Shown one piece after another: positions 16,960 to 25,437 of a stretch of DNA of 64,000 nt. Below the pieces are notes generated by a model. The model had not been told where the DNA came from. It ran no database searches and saw only the letters and a program-made list of their open reading frames with translations. The translations under genes and the position numbers were made by a program. Each line of letters begins with the position of its first letter. The stretch's first letter is position 1. Source of the DNA: Spirosoma sordidisoli (GTDB lineage Bacteria; Bacteroidota; Bacteroidia; Cytophagales; Spirosomataceae); the NCBI RefSeq assembly GCF_004138325.1, contig NZ_SBLB01000002.1, positions 62,001-126,000 on the forward strand. Direction: 5' to 3'.

Positions 16960-19900
16960 ATGCACACTGTTTACCGACGGTGGCTGTACTTATGCAGTAT
17001 GGCCCTGTTGCCCAGCTTATCGAAAGGGCAGCTACCAATAATTATCGAAGCAGAAACCGGTACCATCGGCACCACCGCGCCAACGGCTTTCCCGGCCGAG
17101 TGGTTCGTGGCCACAACGGGGGGCGTCTCCTACGTCCGGAATGCCGTCACGCTCAATACCGGCACCGCCAACGCCGGGTCGGGAACCCGGGCCAACAGCA
17201 ACATCCCCGACCGGGCCGAACGGATCATTACCTACTCGATCAACGTTCCGGCGCCGGGCACCTACGACCTGTTTGCCCGCGTCAACGTGCGCGGAGGATC
17301 TGGTAATGACGCATTTTTCTACGGAAGCAGCTTCGGCACCAAGCCTATTGGAACGGATAACAGCAATACCGACCCGGCCAATGACTGGATCAACGCCAAC
17401 AACCTGGGTAACACCGGCGGAGGAGGGGCCGCCGGCGTTGGTCATAACTGCAGCAGTCAGGTGGTCGACATCACCGATACGTACCTGCGGAGCGTGACGA
17501 ACGGTAACTCGACCGGTACGCTGGTCAACTGGAAGTGGATCAAACTATCGGCCATCACCCTGACCAATCTGGGCCCGGGTGTTCCGGGTAACTACGAGAA
17601 CGGGGTGTCGTTTACCGTGCCATCGGCGGGTACCTATACGTTCCAGATCGCCGGTCGGGATGCCGAACTCTGGATCGACAAGCTGGCCTTCTGCCTCAGT
17701 ACCGATGGAGCTTCGCCAACCCCCAACCGCCTGTATTATACCGTCAGCAATCTCGACAGCGGAACCGCCGGGTCAACAACGCCACCCGCTCCGCCCTATA
17801 CACCCCCCACCACGCAGCTACCGATCGCTACGGGGAAAAATAAATTTCTGGGGTCGGTCTATTCGGGTAGTCAGATCGCCAACTTCAACCGGTACTTCAA
17901 CCAGGTAACCCCCGAAAACGACGGCAAATGGGGATCCGTAGAGGGTACGCGCGGCACCTTTAACTGGACCGCCCTCGACGCGGCCCGTAATCTGGCCAAA
18001 AGCAACGGCTTTCCATTTCGCATGCACGTGCTGGTGTGGGGACGGCAGCAGCCAACCTGGATGAAGACACTCTCCGATGCCGAACAGGTCGTCGAAATCA
18101 AAGAGTGGTTCCAGGCGGTGGCGAATCGTTATCCGGATCTCGAATTTCTGGAGGTCGTCAACGAAGCGCTGAACGATCCGCCGAATAACGAAGGTGCCAA
18201 CGCATCGGATGCGGGCAGCGGCAACTACCTCAAAGCGCTCCGCTCGCTGAATGCCGAACTGAACACCACCCCCGGTACCTACGACTGGGTCGTGAACGCG
18301 TTCAAGCTGGCCCGGCAGTATTTCCCCTGCACCACTAAGCTGGTCATCAACGACTACGGTATCGAGAATAATACGGCGCTGGCCACGACCTATCTGGGCA
18401 TTATCAACCAGCTGAAAGCCGACAACCTGCTCGATGTGGTGGGAATTCAGGCCCATTCGTTCTCGACTAAAAAATACAGCGCCAGCCAGAGCTTCGAGGA
18501 TCATACGGCTTTTCTGCGGAGTAACCTGGACCTGCTGGCGTCGGCCGGCATCCCGATCCAGATCACCGAACTGGATATCGACGGCGACGTGGGTGCCACG
18601 GATGCCGAACGCGATGCGAACCAACTATCCGAGTACCAGCGCATTTTCGGGTTGTACTGGAACCACCCGGCCGTTACGGGTATAACGCTATGGGGGTATC
18701 TGAACGGCCACTGGCGGAGTGCGCAGCTGGCCTATCTGGTCGACCCCTGTACCAATACCGAACGGCCAGCCCTGCGCGATTACCTGAACAATACGCTCGG
18801 CAATACCCCCAACAGCGTGCGGGCATCGGGCAATCCTGACCTCGGTAACCGCTTCATACCGTCCATCTGTGGCGTACCGGCTTCGCTGACGGTGGCCTGT
18901 CTCTCCAGCGTTCCGGTGGCCAGTACAGCCGCCATTACCGTAACGCCCACCAACTGCTCCGGACCGGTAGCGATTACCGTAGCCGATGTGGCCACAGCCG
19001 CTACGGCCGACTCGCCCTACCTGATTACCCGAACCTGGTCGACTACCGATGCCTGTGGTAACAGCCGCAGCGCGTCGCAGCGGATTACCGTAACCAACCC
19101 CGGCTCCGTAAGCCTGGAGGCCGCGACCACTACGCTGACCTGCACGCAGCCCGTTGTTAGCCTGTCGGCAGTAGGGGCGGGAACCCTGCTGTGGTCGACG
19201 GGCGAAACAACCTCCGCTATCTCGGTCAGTGCCGCCGGGCCGTATTCGGTTACGCTCACGGGCGCGGGCGGGTGCGAATCGACCGCGTCGGTGACGGTTT
19301 CGCAGAGCCTGACGATTCCCGAAGCGCCCAACGCCAGCAGCCTGACGGTAACGCTGGGGGTAACGAACGTGAACCTGACGGTAACCAACTGCGCCGGTAC
19401 GGTCAGCTGGAACGGGGTCGACGGAACGGCGTCGCTGCCGGTATCGGCTACGGCCGTCGGTACCGTCAGCTATACCGCTGTCTGTAAAGTAGGCAGCTGT
19501 GCCAGTGTCCCCACCCAGGTAAGCCTGACGGTGGTGCTGCCCGCCCCGACCCTGAGCGTCTCGCACCGCGACGACGACCGGGGCCGGACCGACAACAACA
19601 TCATCCGACCTTACCTGCAACTCAATAACGAAAGCAGCAGCCCGATTCCCTACAGCGAGATTACGATTCGCTACTGGCTGACGGTTGAGGATTTTGCGCC
19701 CATGACGAACCTGTTTGTGGACTGGGCCCAGCTGGGTACGAACCGGGTGAAGATGACGTATGTACCACTGACGCAGCCGCGCGCGGGTGCCCTGGGGTAT
19801 GTCGAATACAGCTTCGATGCATCGGCCGGTCAGCTGCCCGCCAACGGGAACTCCGGTGAGATCCAGAGCCGGATCGGTAAACAGAACTGGACCAACCTCA

Positions 19901-20760
19901 ACGAACTGGACGACTACTCGTTTGCCAACCGCACGGCCTACACCAAAACCGATCGTATTACGGTATACCGCAACGGGGTGCTGGCCGGAGGGGTTGAGCC
20001 GGCGGTGGTAGCACCGGTACGCGCGCTGGCTGTTTATTCGGAGAACAAGAACGCCCGGCCCAATACCAACCAGATCAGAACCCATCTGAAACTGGCCAAC
20101 GAAGGCAGCGTACCGGTCGATTACAGCCAGCTGACGCTCCGCTACTGGTTCAGTGCGGAAGGGAATCAGCCGCTGGTCTATACCGTCGATTATGCCGAAC
20201 TGGGGAACAGCCGCGTACAGGGACGGTTCGTGAAAGAGAATCGGGCCGGTACGGATACGTATCTCGAACTACGTTTCGCGCCCGATCTGGGTCAGCTGAA
20301 CCCGCTCAGCTCGACCGGTATCATCCAGCAGCGGATCAACAAGTCAGACTGGTCGGACTTTAACGAAACCAACGACTACTCGTACCGGCTACCGGCTTCG
20401 CTGGCGGCCAACCCAACCATTACGGCCTATCTGAATGGGTCGCTGGTATACGGTCAGGAGCCGGGTGCCGCGGGGGCGCGGCTGGCGGCCGGTGAGATGC
20501 CGTCGGGCCTGCAGGTGTCGGTGCTGGGTAACCCAATTCAGGGTGATGTCGTTCAGGTGGCTGTGCGCGGGGTTGAAGGACAGCCGTTGCGGTTTGTGCT
20601 GACCGATACCGAAGGTCGGCTGGTGGCCGAGCGGTCGGTGGCCCAGTCGGAGGCAGTAGAGCGCCACCAGTTCTCCATTCGCCAGTCGTCGGCGGGAGTG
20701 CTGTTGCTGAACGTGAGCACCAACCAGCAAAGCCAGACCATCAAACTGCTGAAGCCCTGA
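16960..20760 (+). CDS. Multi-modular GH10 endo-beta-xylanase with CBM3-like modules and T9SS-type C-terminal domain
   Basis: This 1266-residue secreted enzyme should cut the beta-1,4-xylan backbone. In order: a signal peptide (1-23); a beta-rich carbohydrate-binding-like region with ITYSINVPAPGTYDLFARVN and GTYTFQIAGRDAELWIDKLA (25-245); the GH10 barrel (about 288-615) with TPENDGKW (317-324), MHVLVW, acid/base E402 in VVNEAL, nucleophile E537 in QITELDID, and LWGYLNGHWR; HYR- and Ig-like segments (620-860); two related CBM3-like modules (about 862-1010 and 1015-1170), each with the NNxIRPYLxLNNE / NQIRTHLKLANE pattern; and a C-terminal T9SS sorting-type domain (about 1180-1266) ending KLLKP. 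It stands alone between two operators and a terminator, so it is probably monocistronic and under LacI-type control. Confidence 0.95.
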   Translation: MHTVYRRWLYLCSMALLPSLSKGQLPIIIEAETGTIGTTAPTAFPAEWFVATTGGVSYVRNAVTLNTGTANAGSGTRANSNIPDRAERIITYSINVPAPGTYDLFARVNVRGGSGNDAFFYGSSFGTKPIGTDNSNTDPANDWINANNLGNTGGGGAAGVGHNCSSQVVDITDTYLRSVTNGNSTGTLVNWKWIKLSAITLTNLGPGVPGNYENGVSFTVPSAGTYTFQIAGRDAELWIDKLAFCLSTDGASPTPNRLYYTVSNLDSGTAGSTTPPAPPYTPPTTQLPIATGKNKFLGSVYSGSQIANFNRYFNQVTPENDGKWGSVEGTRGTFNWTALDAARNLAKSNGFPFRMHVLVWGRQQPTWMKTLSDAEQVVEIKEWFQAVANRYPDLEFLEVVNEALNDPPNNEGANASDAGSGNYLKALRSLNAELNTTPGTYDWVVNAFKLARQYFPCTTKLVINDYGIENNTALATTYLGIINQLKADNLLDVVGIQAHSFSTKKYSASQSFEDHTAFLRSNLDLLASAGIPIQITELDIDGDVGATDAERDANQLSEYQRIFGLYWNHPAVTGITLWGYLNGHWRSAQLAYLVDPCTNTERPALRDYLNNTLGNTPNSVRASGNPDLGNRFIPSICGVPASLTVACLSSVPVASTAAITVTPTNCSGPVAITVADVATAATADSPYLITRTWSTTDACGNSRSASQRITVTNPGSVSLEAATTTLTCTQPVVSLSAVGAGTLLWSTGETTSAISVSAAGPYSVTLTGAGGCESTASVTVSQSLTIPEAPNASSLTVTLGVTNVNLTVTNCAGTVSWNGVDGTASLPVSATAVGTVSYTAVCKVGSCASVPTQVSLTVVLPAPTLSVSHRDDDRGRTDNNIIRPYLQLNNESSSPIPYSEITIRYWLTVEDFAPMTNLFVDWAQLGTNRVKMTYVPLTQPRAGALGYVEYSFDASAGQLPANGNSGEIQSRIGKQNWTNLNELDDYSFANRTAYTKTDRITVYRNGVLAGGVEPAVVAPVRALAVYSENKNARPNTNQIRTHLKLANEGSVPVDYSQLTLRYWFSAEGNQPLVYTVDYAELGNSRVQGRFVKENRAGTDTYLELRFAPDLGQLNPLSSTGIIQQRINKSDWSDFNETNDYSYRLPASLAANPTITAYLNGSLVYGQEPGAAGARLAAGEMPSGLQVSVLGNPIQGDVVQVAVRGVEGQPLRFVLTDTEGRLVAERSVAQSEAVERHQFSIRQSSAGVLLLNVSTNQQSQTIKLLKP

Positions 20761-20791
20761 TTGGCGGGTATAGGTAACCAGCTGATCAATG

Positions 20792-20834
20792 CATAAAAAA
20801 GGCCTGCGACCTCGTGTTGCAGGCCTTTTTTATG
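20792..20834. terminator. Bidirectional terminator between the xylanase and DUF2490 genes
   Basis: A perfect 16-bp inverted repeat: 20792-20807 (CATAAAAAAGGCCTGC) pairs with 20819-20834, with an 11-base loop. Runs of A and T at the outer stem make it work on both strands. It sits 31 bases after the xylanase stop and 62 bases before the end of the convergent gene. Confidence 0.9.
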
Positions 20835-20896
20835 GACAGATAAACCACATAGCCAGGCCGTCAAGCCGTCGTTTGGAGAAGGCTTCCCGATGCTGC

Positions 20897-21733
20897 CTAT
20901 TTTCGGCTGAAGTCGAGCGTATGGTTGAGGTTGAGCCGGAAGCCGTTGTTGATTTCAAATACCGACTGGCCCGAAGCGGGATCCGGCTCGGCATGCTGAA
21001 GAATCTGGTTGAGATAATTCAGTTCCAGCTGAAATCCGTTTTTGAACTGATAGCCCAGTCCACCCGAAATCCGGTTCTGGTTGAACACATTCTCGCCCAC
21101 GTTTTGGCCGAAACCGATGAACAGTTCGTCGAAGAAGTTCAGGTAAAACTCCTGATCGTCGATGGTGGGGCCGTGCAGCGCCAGATCGCCGGAAACCTGG
21201 TAGCGAGCCCGGTTCTGAAAAGTCCAGCTGGTAATGCGGCCGACGGGCCCCTCGGTCGACGCGGTTTCGGCCTGTTCGGCCAGCCAGCGCTGTTCGAGCC
21301 GGAACCGGTGGCTCAGCGTAAGTCGCCCGTAGCTGTCCTGAAGCTGAATATCCTGGTGAGTCCGGTGTTCGGGATAGGGGATGCCCAGGTCGGCCTGCGG
21401 GTAATCGCCGAAGGGAAAGGTCACAAAATACGTGTACCCCCCCGCCAGCGACACCCGGTCCGACAGGGCGTAGGTGGCGCCGAGCCGCGCCAGCGACTGC
21501 TGCCAGCTGCGGATCAGATCGATCCGGCGCCACTGATATTCGGCGTGGATTCCCCATTTTTTGGTCAGGTTGTAATCGCCATTATAAACGTACCAGCCAA
21601 TGGCGTTACGATCCAGCAATCGCTGACGCTGGGCAAAGCCGGGGGTTGCCAGCAGCAGTAAAAGGCCAGTAAGGAGTAGGGGGTACCAACCGCGTACGGC
21701 TACTGATTCTTTCTGGCGTATACGGCTGATCAT
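20897..21733 (-). CDS. DUF2490-type outer-membrane beta-barrel protein
   Basis: ATG at 21733 gives 278 residues with the signal WYPLLLTGLLLLLATPGFAQ; an in-frame ATG at 21751 is also possible. The mature protein shows alternating beta strands typical of a barrel: NAIGWYVYNGDYNLTKKWGI, HAEYQWRRIDLIRSWQQSLA, RVSLAGGYTYFVTFPFGDYP, LTLSHRFRLEQRWL, NRISGGLGYQFKNGFQLELN, and a final LNLNHTLDF with a terminal lysine. The layout and the W/R-rich N-terminal strand pair match DUF2490 proteins, whose function is unknown. It is convergent with the xylanase and shares its terminator. Confidence 0.8.
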   Translation of the reverse strand: MISRIRQKESVAVRGWYPLLLTGLLLLLATPGFAQRQRLLDRNAIGWYVYNGDYNLTKKWGIHAEYQWRRIDLIRSWQQSLARLGATYALSDRVSLAGGYTYFVTFPFGDYPQADLGIPYPEHRTHQDIQLQDSYGRLTLSHRFRLEQRWLAEQAETASTEGPVGRITSWTFQNRARYQVSGDLALHGPTIDDQEFYLNFFDELFIGFGQNVGENVFNQNRISGGLGYQFKNGFQLELNYLNQILQHAEPDPASGQSVFEINNGFRLNLNHTLDFSRK

Positions 21734-21884
21734 GGATGGGGAAGTTACCATTGCTTACCTATATACATACGTACAGGGTAAACGGTTCAGGTACCTACAG
21801 CGCCGACACGCCCCGGACCGACAGCCAGAATGATAAAGACCGGCTCTGTTCGGGCCGGTCCTGTCAGGTGGGTAAGGGAACTGA

Positions 21885-22625
21885 TTAAAACTTGGCGGTA
21901 ACTCCCAGGCGCAGTGCTGACACACCGTAGCCAACTTCGGCAAAACCACCCACTTTATCGCTGAACATATAGCGGCTTCCCAGGTGTACGCCCAGAAACA
22001 GACCGCTGTTATACGGACTTACGTAATCGTTGTAGCCGTAGTTATCGCGGTAGCCGGCATAGCGGAAGCCCAGCGTAGCGCCAACGTACGGGTCGAACTT
22101 GTCATTTTCTACGCTCAGCAGCTCACCCAGGTGGTACGAAGCCCGGGCACCAGCGTAGACGAAGGTGTAGTTCCACTTATAGCCCCCCGAGTTATAACCG
22201 TAGCGGAGGTAATCGACGGAGCCGCCGACCGATATGTTGTTTTTCATGTCAACTTCAAACGAAGCGCCCAGGGGTAAGCCGCCACCGTAATAAGCGGCCA
22301 GGCCGATGCCCAGGTTCAGGTATTTCTGACGGGCCAGCTGCGCCGAAGCGGCCGGCCGCGGAGCTACCGACGGGCTGGTCTTCGGGGCCGGTGCTGCATG
22401 AGCCTGGGCAGCGGGGGCGCTGGTCTGGGTAGCTACCGGTTTTTGGGCCGAGGCCACCGGCTGGGCGGTTGCGGTGCGTGGCGCGGTCGACGCAGGGCGG
22501 GTGGTGACGGTCGGTTTGGCAGGGGTGGCTTTGCGGGCCGGTTGCTGCGCCAGGGCTGGTCCGGCGGTGCCGAGGGTCACGGCCATAAGGGCGAACAGGG
22601 CGATGCGGGTACAGGAGATAGTCAT
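21885..22625 (-). CDS. Outer-membrane beta-barrel protein with alanine/proline-rich linker
   Basis: The product has 246 residues. A signal peptide (1-27, ending GPALAQQ) is followed by about 75 residues made almost only of A, P, T, K, S and Q, with repeated APAP and KPTV pieces; this would be an extended periplasmic linker. From about residue 100 there is an eight-strand-like barrel: KYLNLGIGLAAYYGGGLPLG, ISVGGSVDYLRYGYN, FVYAGARASYHLG, FDPYVGATLGFRYAGYRD, VGYGVSALRLGVTAKF with a C-terminal phenylalanine. This is the general OMP beta-barrel type, with no specific function assignable. The linker could reach or bind peptidoglycan, which is inference. Confidence 0.8.
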   Translation of the reverse strand: MTISCTRIALFALMAVTLGTAGPALAQQPARKATPAKPTVTTRPASTAPRTATAQPVASAQKPVATQTSAPAAQAHAAPAPKTSPSVAPRPAASAQLARQKYLNLGIGLAAYYGGGLPLGASFEVDMKNNISVGGSVDYLRYGYNSGGYKWNYTFVYAGARASYHLGELLSVENDKFDPYVGATLGFRYAGYRDNYGYNDYVSPYNSGLFLGVHLGSRYMFSDKVGGFAEVGYGVSALRLGVTAKF

Positions 22626-22989
22626 GAGTATTTGGTTGTTTGGCGGTTGAAAAGAGGTTTGTGAAAGCCGCTAGATCGGCGATGCTGGCACAAACCTACC
22701 GCCTGCCGGTAGCCCTTGTCGATGCTCGTATACACCAACTGTCATTTTGGGTAAGTCAACGGGTACTTTTCGCGGGTGAAGCGGGAAAGCGGGCTCATCC
22801 GCGCGGGAAAAGCCTGTTTTTAGCCTTCTGGGCGGGGTCTGGTCAGTTGAGCGGAAGCTTGTGCGGGTTCATCCGCAACTTATGCCGGTTCATGCGGCTA
22901 GCGGTTCCGGTTAGGGTGGGCCCCGGTCAATCTTTGCATCGTCAGTTCGCCGATGGGCTGACTAACCAAAACCAAAAACAACTGGACTA
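22626..22989. other. Divergent intergenic region
   Basis: This 364-base gap separates the barrel-protein gene from the divergent lipoprotein gene at 22990. No gene is supported. Near 22934 the sequence AATCTTTG, 48-55 bases before the ATG, is one mismatch from TAnnTTTG and may be the lipoprotein promoter. Nothing else stands out. Confidence 0.4.
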
Positions 22990-23514
22990 ATGAAAACGTC
23001 AACCTTCCTCTTTACCCTCAAAACCGCCCTGTTTGGTCTGTTGCTCCTGACCGCTTCCTGTAAAAAAGATACCGAAGAGGCCGTTACACCCGATGGCGGT
23101 AGCGGATCTACGCTGGCCTGCGCAGGAAAAAACCTGCGCCTGGCGGCTCTGAATTTCGACCCGGCTATCGACCTCGACGGGGATGGTAAGCTGGATAACG
23201 ATCTGCTGAAGTTCATGGACGACTGCGCCCGCGACAACACCATCGTTTTCGAAAAGAACGGGAAGCTGTCGGGCAGCGAGGGCGCCAAGGTTTGCCCGAA
23301 CACCGGCGACGACAGCCCAACCAGCTACGGCCCGAGTACCTGGACCTATAACCCACAAACCCGACTCCTGCGAATCGTTGCTAATGGCGATGCCACCGAC
23401 GTGACCGAATGGAAAGTGCTCGACGTTTCGGGTAGCCAGCTGAAAGCAACCATCGCCACCGAATCTGGCGACGGTACTGAAATGAAAATGGTGATGACCT
23501 GGCAGGCCCAGTAA
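22990..23514 (+). CDS. Hypothetical lipoprotein with acidic calcium-loop-like motif
   Basis: The product has 174 residues. The signal ALFGLLLLTASCKKDT gives a lipoprotein, followed by a Gly/Ser spacer. The mature domain begins with ACAGKNLRLAALNF and contains DLDGDGKLDNDLLKFMDDC at about residues 61-79, which has the spacing of an EF-hand or dockerin-type calcium loop. The second half (STWTYNPQTRLLRIVANGDA, KMVMTWQAQ) is beta-rich and resembles lipocalin-like domains of Bacteroidota lipoproteins. No function can be assigned. It is followed by two terminators in tandem. Confidence 0.75.
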   Translation: MKTSTFLFTLKTALFGLLLLTASCKKDTEEAVTPDGGSGSTLACAGKNLRLAALNFDPAIDLDGDGKLDNDLLKFMDDCARDNTIVFEKNGKLSGSEGAKVCPNTGDDSPTSYGPSTWTYNPQTRLLRIVANGDATDVTEWKVLDVSGSQLKATIATESGDGTEMKMVMTWQAQ

Positions 23515-23534
23515 GCGATCCTGCTCTTTGCGTA

Positions 23535-23580
23535 CCCCTGCGGCATCGGCGTCACAGCTTCCCGATCCGCAGGGGTTTTT
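23535..23580 (+). terminator. Terminator after the 174-residue lipoprotein gene
   Basis: CCCCTGCGG (23535-23543) pairs perfectly with CCGCAGGGG (23567-23575), followed by TTTTT. It lies 20 bases after the stop codon. Confidence 0.85.
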
Positions 23581-23651
23581 CGTGTGCGCGGGATGGAGAC
23601 TGCCTACGCGCTGGAGCGCATAACGGCTCGGGATCGAATGGCCCGGTGGGC

Positions 23652-23696
23652 GGCCTGAACGGGGCGGATTTGCTGGTTACAGTTCAGGCCATTTTT
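23652..23696 (+). terminator. Second terminator-like hairpin in the same gap
   Basis: GGCCTGAAC (23652-23660) pairs perfectly with GTTCAGGCC (23682-23690) across a 21-base loop and is followed by ATTTTT. It may back up the terminator at 23535-23580 or end a short unannotated transcript. The rest of the 317-base gap up to 23832 carries a possible promoter (23740-23771). Confidence 0.6.
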
Positions 23697-23739
23697 CGTC
23701 GGCTTCAACCAGTATTAGCGGCATCCCAGCGGGTATCGA

Positions 23740-23771
23740 TTGCGCTTGGGGGTGGGCATCTGCCATCTTTG
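23740..23771 (+). promoter_or_regulatory. Candidate promoter of the small exported protein gene
   Basis: TTG at 23740-23742 and CATCTTTG at 23764-23771 have the spacing of Bacteroidota -33 and -7 elements, with one mismatch to TAnnTTTG. The ATG at 23832 is 60 bases downstream. Confidence 0.3.
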
Positions 23772-23831
23772 ATTCATCAGACCGCCGAAACCGTTTCGGC
23801 GGCTGAAACATCCTCTAAACAACAACTACCG

Positions 23832-24200
23832 ATGAACACTTTCTTTGCCCTTGCTCTCGCCTGCACACTCAGCACGGCCCCCAACACCGACGACAAAACC
23901 CTGTCCCGGGAAACGACAACCTACGTCGTGACCAACAAGATGGCGATCTGGCTAACCGAAGCCGGCAAGCTCAAACTGTCGGTTGGTCAGCACGATGGCA
24001 GCGCGGTCATCAAACTCTTCGACCACAAAGGCACGCTGTATACCAATCGGGTGGGCCTTCGGAAGGGAATCCATCAGACGTTCGATCTGACGCAGATTAC
24101 CGAAGGTACGTACCACATCGAGGTAACCATTGGCGACGAGGTTGTGGTCAAAACGATCCGCGTCGAGCGCCACCAGTCGCCCGTGTTTCGGTTGGGCTAG
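23832..24200 (+). CDS. Small exported protein with T9SS/FN3-like beta domain
   Basis: ATG at 23832 was chosen because it opens a short signal (FFALALACTLSTAP); the frame extends further upstream, but that part looks non-coding and overlaps a terminator and a promoter candidate. The product has 122 residues. The mature part forms a single small beta-sandwich: KMAIWLTEAGKLKLSVGQHD, AVIKLFDHKGTLYTNRVGLR, IHQTFDLTQITEGTYHIEVT, GDEVVVKTIRVER. The LTQITEGTYHIEV pattern closely resembles the end of T9SS C-terminal or DUF3244-type domains, here present alone without an enzyme. Function is unknown. Confidence 0.7.
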   Translation: MNTFFALALACTLSTAPNTDDKTLSRETTTYVVTNKMAIWLTEAGKLKLSVGQHDGSAVIKLFDHKGTLYTNRVGLRKGIHQTFDLTQITEGTYHIEVTIGDEVVVKTIRVERHQSPVFRLG

Positions 24201-24217
24201 TTTAGCCGAACGCCGGG

Positions 24218-24269
24218 AGACGGGAACGGAGGGTCTGCTTATAGCGGCATTCTGTTCCCGTCTTTTTTT
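24218..24269 (+). terminator. Terminator after the small exported protein gene
   Basis: AGACGGGAAC (24218-24227) pairs perfectly with GTTCCCGTCT (24254-24263), followed by a T-run to 24269. It overlaps the stop codon of the convergent glycerate kinase gene by two bases. Confidence 0.85.
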
Positions 24270-25413
24270 AGGGCGACGATACCGGCCCGTGGGCAGCCAG
24301 CAGATTCCCCAGCTGCCGGGCGGTACGCGTCAGATTCGTTTCGGTATGCAGGAAGGCGGCAGGCAGGTCGGTGGGTTCATGGCCGATGGCGAGCAGCGTA
24401 TCGAAGTACTGACCAAGGGCTTCGCTGGGGTGCAGTGGAATCCGGCCGGCCAGCCCGACAACGGGCAGCCGACGTTGTTTGGCGCGGAATGCTACCCCGT
24501 AGGGCCCTTTGCCGTGCAGGGTCTGCTCGTCGATACTCCCTTCGCCGGTAATGACCAGATCTGTCTTTTCCAGAAAGCGGTCGAAGCCGGTGAACGTCAG
24601 AAAAAAATCGATCCCGTTGACGAGGCTGGCGCGGAGAAAGGTGCGCAAGCCAGCCGCTACCCCCCCGGCCGCTCCGCCATGCCTGACCGTAGCCATGTCG
24701 ACCCCCGTTTGCTGCCGGGCCACTTCGGCCAGGCGGGCCAGGCCTGCGTCGAGACGCTGCACTTGGGCTGGCGTGGCGCCTTTCTGGGGGCCAAATACCG
24801 CGGCTGACCCCGCCGGTCCGACCAGCGTGTTGTCAACATCGCAAAGAATGGTCAGGTCGCTGGTCAGCAGCCTGAAGTCGAGCCCGGCCGTGTCGACGCG
24901 GGCGAGGGCGGTTAGCTGATCGGGCGTGGTCAGTTCCGCACCGGTGGCGTCGAGAAACCGGACGCCCAGCGCGCGCAGGATGCCGGTGCCGCCATCGACC
25001 GTGGCCGACCCGCCAACCGCCAGCACAAACCGGGTCGCGCCCGCGTCGAGCGCATGTCGGATCAGTTCACCCGTACCGAACGAAGTAGCCCGCAGCGGGT
25101 TCAACTCGTGGGGCGGCAGCAGGCGCAGCCCCGAGGCATCGGCCATCTCGATAATAGCCGTCTGGCCTTCGTCAACCAGCCCGAACGATGACATAATGGG
25201 CCGCCCAAACGGATCGGCAACCGTGGCCGGCACCCGCTTTCCCCGACGGTGGTCTACCATCAGCGACCCCGTTCCGTCGCCACCATCGCCAATCGGAAAG
25301 CAGGTACAGATGCAGTCGAGACGGCTCTGCAACAGGCCGTTCTGGATAGCCAGGGCCACTTCCGGCGCGTTCAGGCTGTGCTTGAAGGCGTTGGGCGCGA
25401 TGAGAATATGCAT
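24268..25413 (-). CDS. Glycerate kinase (GlxK/GarK family)
   Basis: This 381-residue cytoplasmic kinase phosphorylates glycerate with ATP, feeding lower glycolysis. The family signature is clear from the start: ILIAPNAFKHSLNAPEVALA, then FPIGDGGDGTGSLMV near residue 41, GTGELIRHALDAGATRFVLA with VGGSATVDGGTGILRALGV at about 130-150, and DLVITGEGSIDEQTLHGKGP near 285. Length matches the family. It starts 24 bases after the hydroxyacid dehydrogenase stop and is the last gene of a likely operon with that enzyme and an LctP-type permease. Product as 2- or 3-phosphoglycerate cannot be decided from sequence; most GarK-type enzymes give 2-phosphoglycerate. Confidence 0.93.
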   Translation of the reverse strand: MHILIAPNAFKHSLNAPEVALAIQNGLLQSRLDCICTCFPIGDGGDGTGSLMVDHRRGKRVPATVADPFGRPIMSSFGLVDEGQTAIIEMADASGLRLLPPHELNPLRATSFGTGELIRHALDAGATRFVLAVGGSATVDGGTGILRALGVRFLDATGAELTTPDQLTALARVDTAGLDFRLLTSDLTILCDVDNTLVGPAGSAAVFGPQKGATPAQVQRLDAGLARLAEVARQQTGVDMATVRHGGAAGGVAAGLRTFLRASLVNGIDFFLTFTGFDRFLEKTDLVITGEGSIDEQTLHGKGPYGVAFRAKQRRLPVVGLAGRIPLHPSEALGQYFDTLLAIGHEPTDLPAAFLHTETNLTRTARQLGNLLAAHGPVSSP

Positions 25414-25437
25414 AGGCTATAGGGGCCAGCGGCCTGT

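Noticed and set aside
18688..20085. 465-codon open frame opposite the xylanase gene
   Set aside because: Low-complexity Arg/Gly/Val-rich translation on the antisense strand of well-supported Ig/CBM3 modules.
23646..23831. Upstream extension of the small exported protein
   Set aside because: The extension includes a terminator hairpin and a promoter candidate, and hides the signal peptide that follows ATG 23832.
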